Shown here in pieces: positions 6,818 to 7,271 of a stretch of DNA of 7,271 nt. This DNA is from an uncultured beta proteobacterium. Its GTDB lineage: Bacteria > Pseudomonadota > Gammaproteobacteria > Burkholderiales > Burkholderiaceae_C. Within the stretch, counting starts at the first letter, position 1, and each line of letters begins with the position of its first letter. Location: positions 1-7,271 of the forward strand of contig CAJASG010000515.1 of assembly GCA_903944555.1 (NCBI GenBank), written 5' to 3'. The translations under genes and the position numbers were made by a program. The notes beneath the pieces were generated by a model. The model was not told the origin of the DNA. It did not search any database and saw nothing but the letters and a program-made list of their open reading frames with translations.

Positions 6818-7271
6818 GTGCACGCGACGCCATCTTGGGTCGATTGCGGTCCACGTCGATCACGACCAAGCCCACCCTGCCCGATGTCGCTGGCTGGTAT
6901 GCACCACGCCAACGCAACGAAGACCAAACCCAGCGTTTGGCCCGCTTGCGCGCCGCCCTGGAGGCCGCGCACACCGAGGTACACGACACCACCGACACCG
7001 ATTGGCCTGCATTGCTGGTGCGCCTGGCTGCAGCCAAAGGCGTGCGCAAACTATTGATCGGCGCCAACACCGCTCACGGTGCAGTACTGGAATCCAGTCA
7101 ACCAGAGAACCTGCAAGTGGTGCAGTACACGCAACCCATCGAAGAATGGCGCGATGCGCTGTTTGACGACATGGATGCGTCACTCACACTGGCCCGCAGC
7201 GCCATTGCCGAGACCGGCAGCCTGGTGCTATGGCCCAGCGCATCAGAGCCACGCACCATGTCCCTGGTGCC
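6814..7271 (+). CDS. lutC: LUD-domain lactate utilization protein, LutC-like, 3'-truncated by window edge
   Basis: The frame stays open from the ATG at 6814 to the window end, giving 152 complete codons; the LutC/YkgG family is usually about 220-240 residues, so roughly a third is missing. The N-terminus (MSARDAILGRLR) is typical of LutC proteins. The LUD landmark AIAETGSLVLWP (visible residues 130-141), followed by EPRTMSLV (145-152), is where the family's conserved core begins. LutC works with LutA and LutB in L-lactate oxidation; its exact chemical role is not settled. The gene starts in the ATGA overlap with lutA and has its own Shine-Dalgarno, so the two are almost certainly cotranscribed. 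In E. coli and Bacillus the order is lutA-lutB-lutC; here a LutC-type gene directly follows lutA and any lutB would be downstream, outside the window. LutB also carries a LUD domain, but LutB N-termini differ and are longer, so lutC is preferred. Confidence 0.85.
   Translation, partial: MSARDAILGRLRSTSITTKPTLPDVAGWYAPRQRNEDQTQRLARLRAALEAAHTEVHDTTDTDWPALLVRLAAAKGVRKLLIGANTAHGAVLESSQPENLQVVQYTQPIEEWRDALFDDMDASLTLARSAIAETGSLVLWPSASEPRTMSLV

Noticed and set aside
6316..6984. Minus-strand open frame of 222 codons opposite lutA and the LUD gene
   Set aside because: It is a shadow of lutA: no domain, no ribosome binding site context, and it crosses two well-supported genes.

Overview
The window is ordinary-looking, GC-rich, fully protein-coding chromosomal DNA. 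It most resembles a betaproteobacterium of the order Burkholderiales, probably a Comamonadaceae/Rhodoferax-type organism. That placement is inferred from three things: the protein styles (a SuhB with an acidic C-terminal tail, a multi-PAS GGDEF-EAL protein, a chemoreceptor ending in a Cache-like domain), the LutA/LutC pair, and a short intergenic stem-loop resembling repeats I associate with that family. No database search was possible.

Layout. (1) Positions 1-873, plus strand: the 3' part of suhB (inositol monophosphatase family), cut by the window start. (2) 878-4195, minus strand: a very large soluble c-di-GMP protein with a tandem PAS array followed by GGDEF and EAL domains, both with intact catalytic motifs. 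It converges on suhB with only 4 bp between the stop codons, and a GC-rich inverted repeat straddles the junction. (3) 4196-4413: a 218-bp divergent intergenic region that must hold the promoters of the c-di-GMP gene and the chemoreceptor gene. (4) 4414-5961, plus strand: a methyl-accepting chemotaxis protein with two closely spaced membrane helices, almost no periplasmic region, and a Cache-like domain placed after the signalling hairpin, hence probably cytoplasmic. (5) 5962-6013: a short gap with a perfect 6-bp stem-loop. (6) 6014-6817, plus strand: lutA, a two-CCG-domain Fe-S protein of lactate oxidation. (7) 6814-7271, plus strand: the 5' part of a LUD-domain gene (lutC-like), overlapping lutA by 4 nt and cut by the window end.

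How they may work together. lutA and the LUD gene form a translationally coupled operon for oxidation of L-lactate to pyruvate. The chemoreceptor lies just upstream on the same strand. Its Cache-like domain belongs to a fold that often binds small carboxylates, so a link between intracellular lactate/pyruvate and taxis is an attractive but unproven reading. The divergent c-di-GMP enzyme could place a motility/sessility switch beside the taxis receptor. I found no mobile element, CRISPR array, tRNA or rRNA. The most unusual item is the chemoreceptor's domain order.
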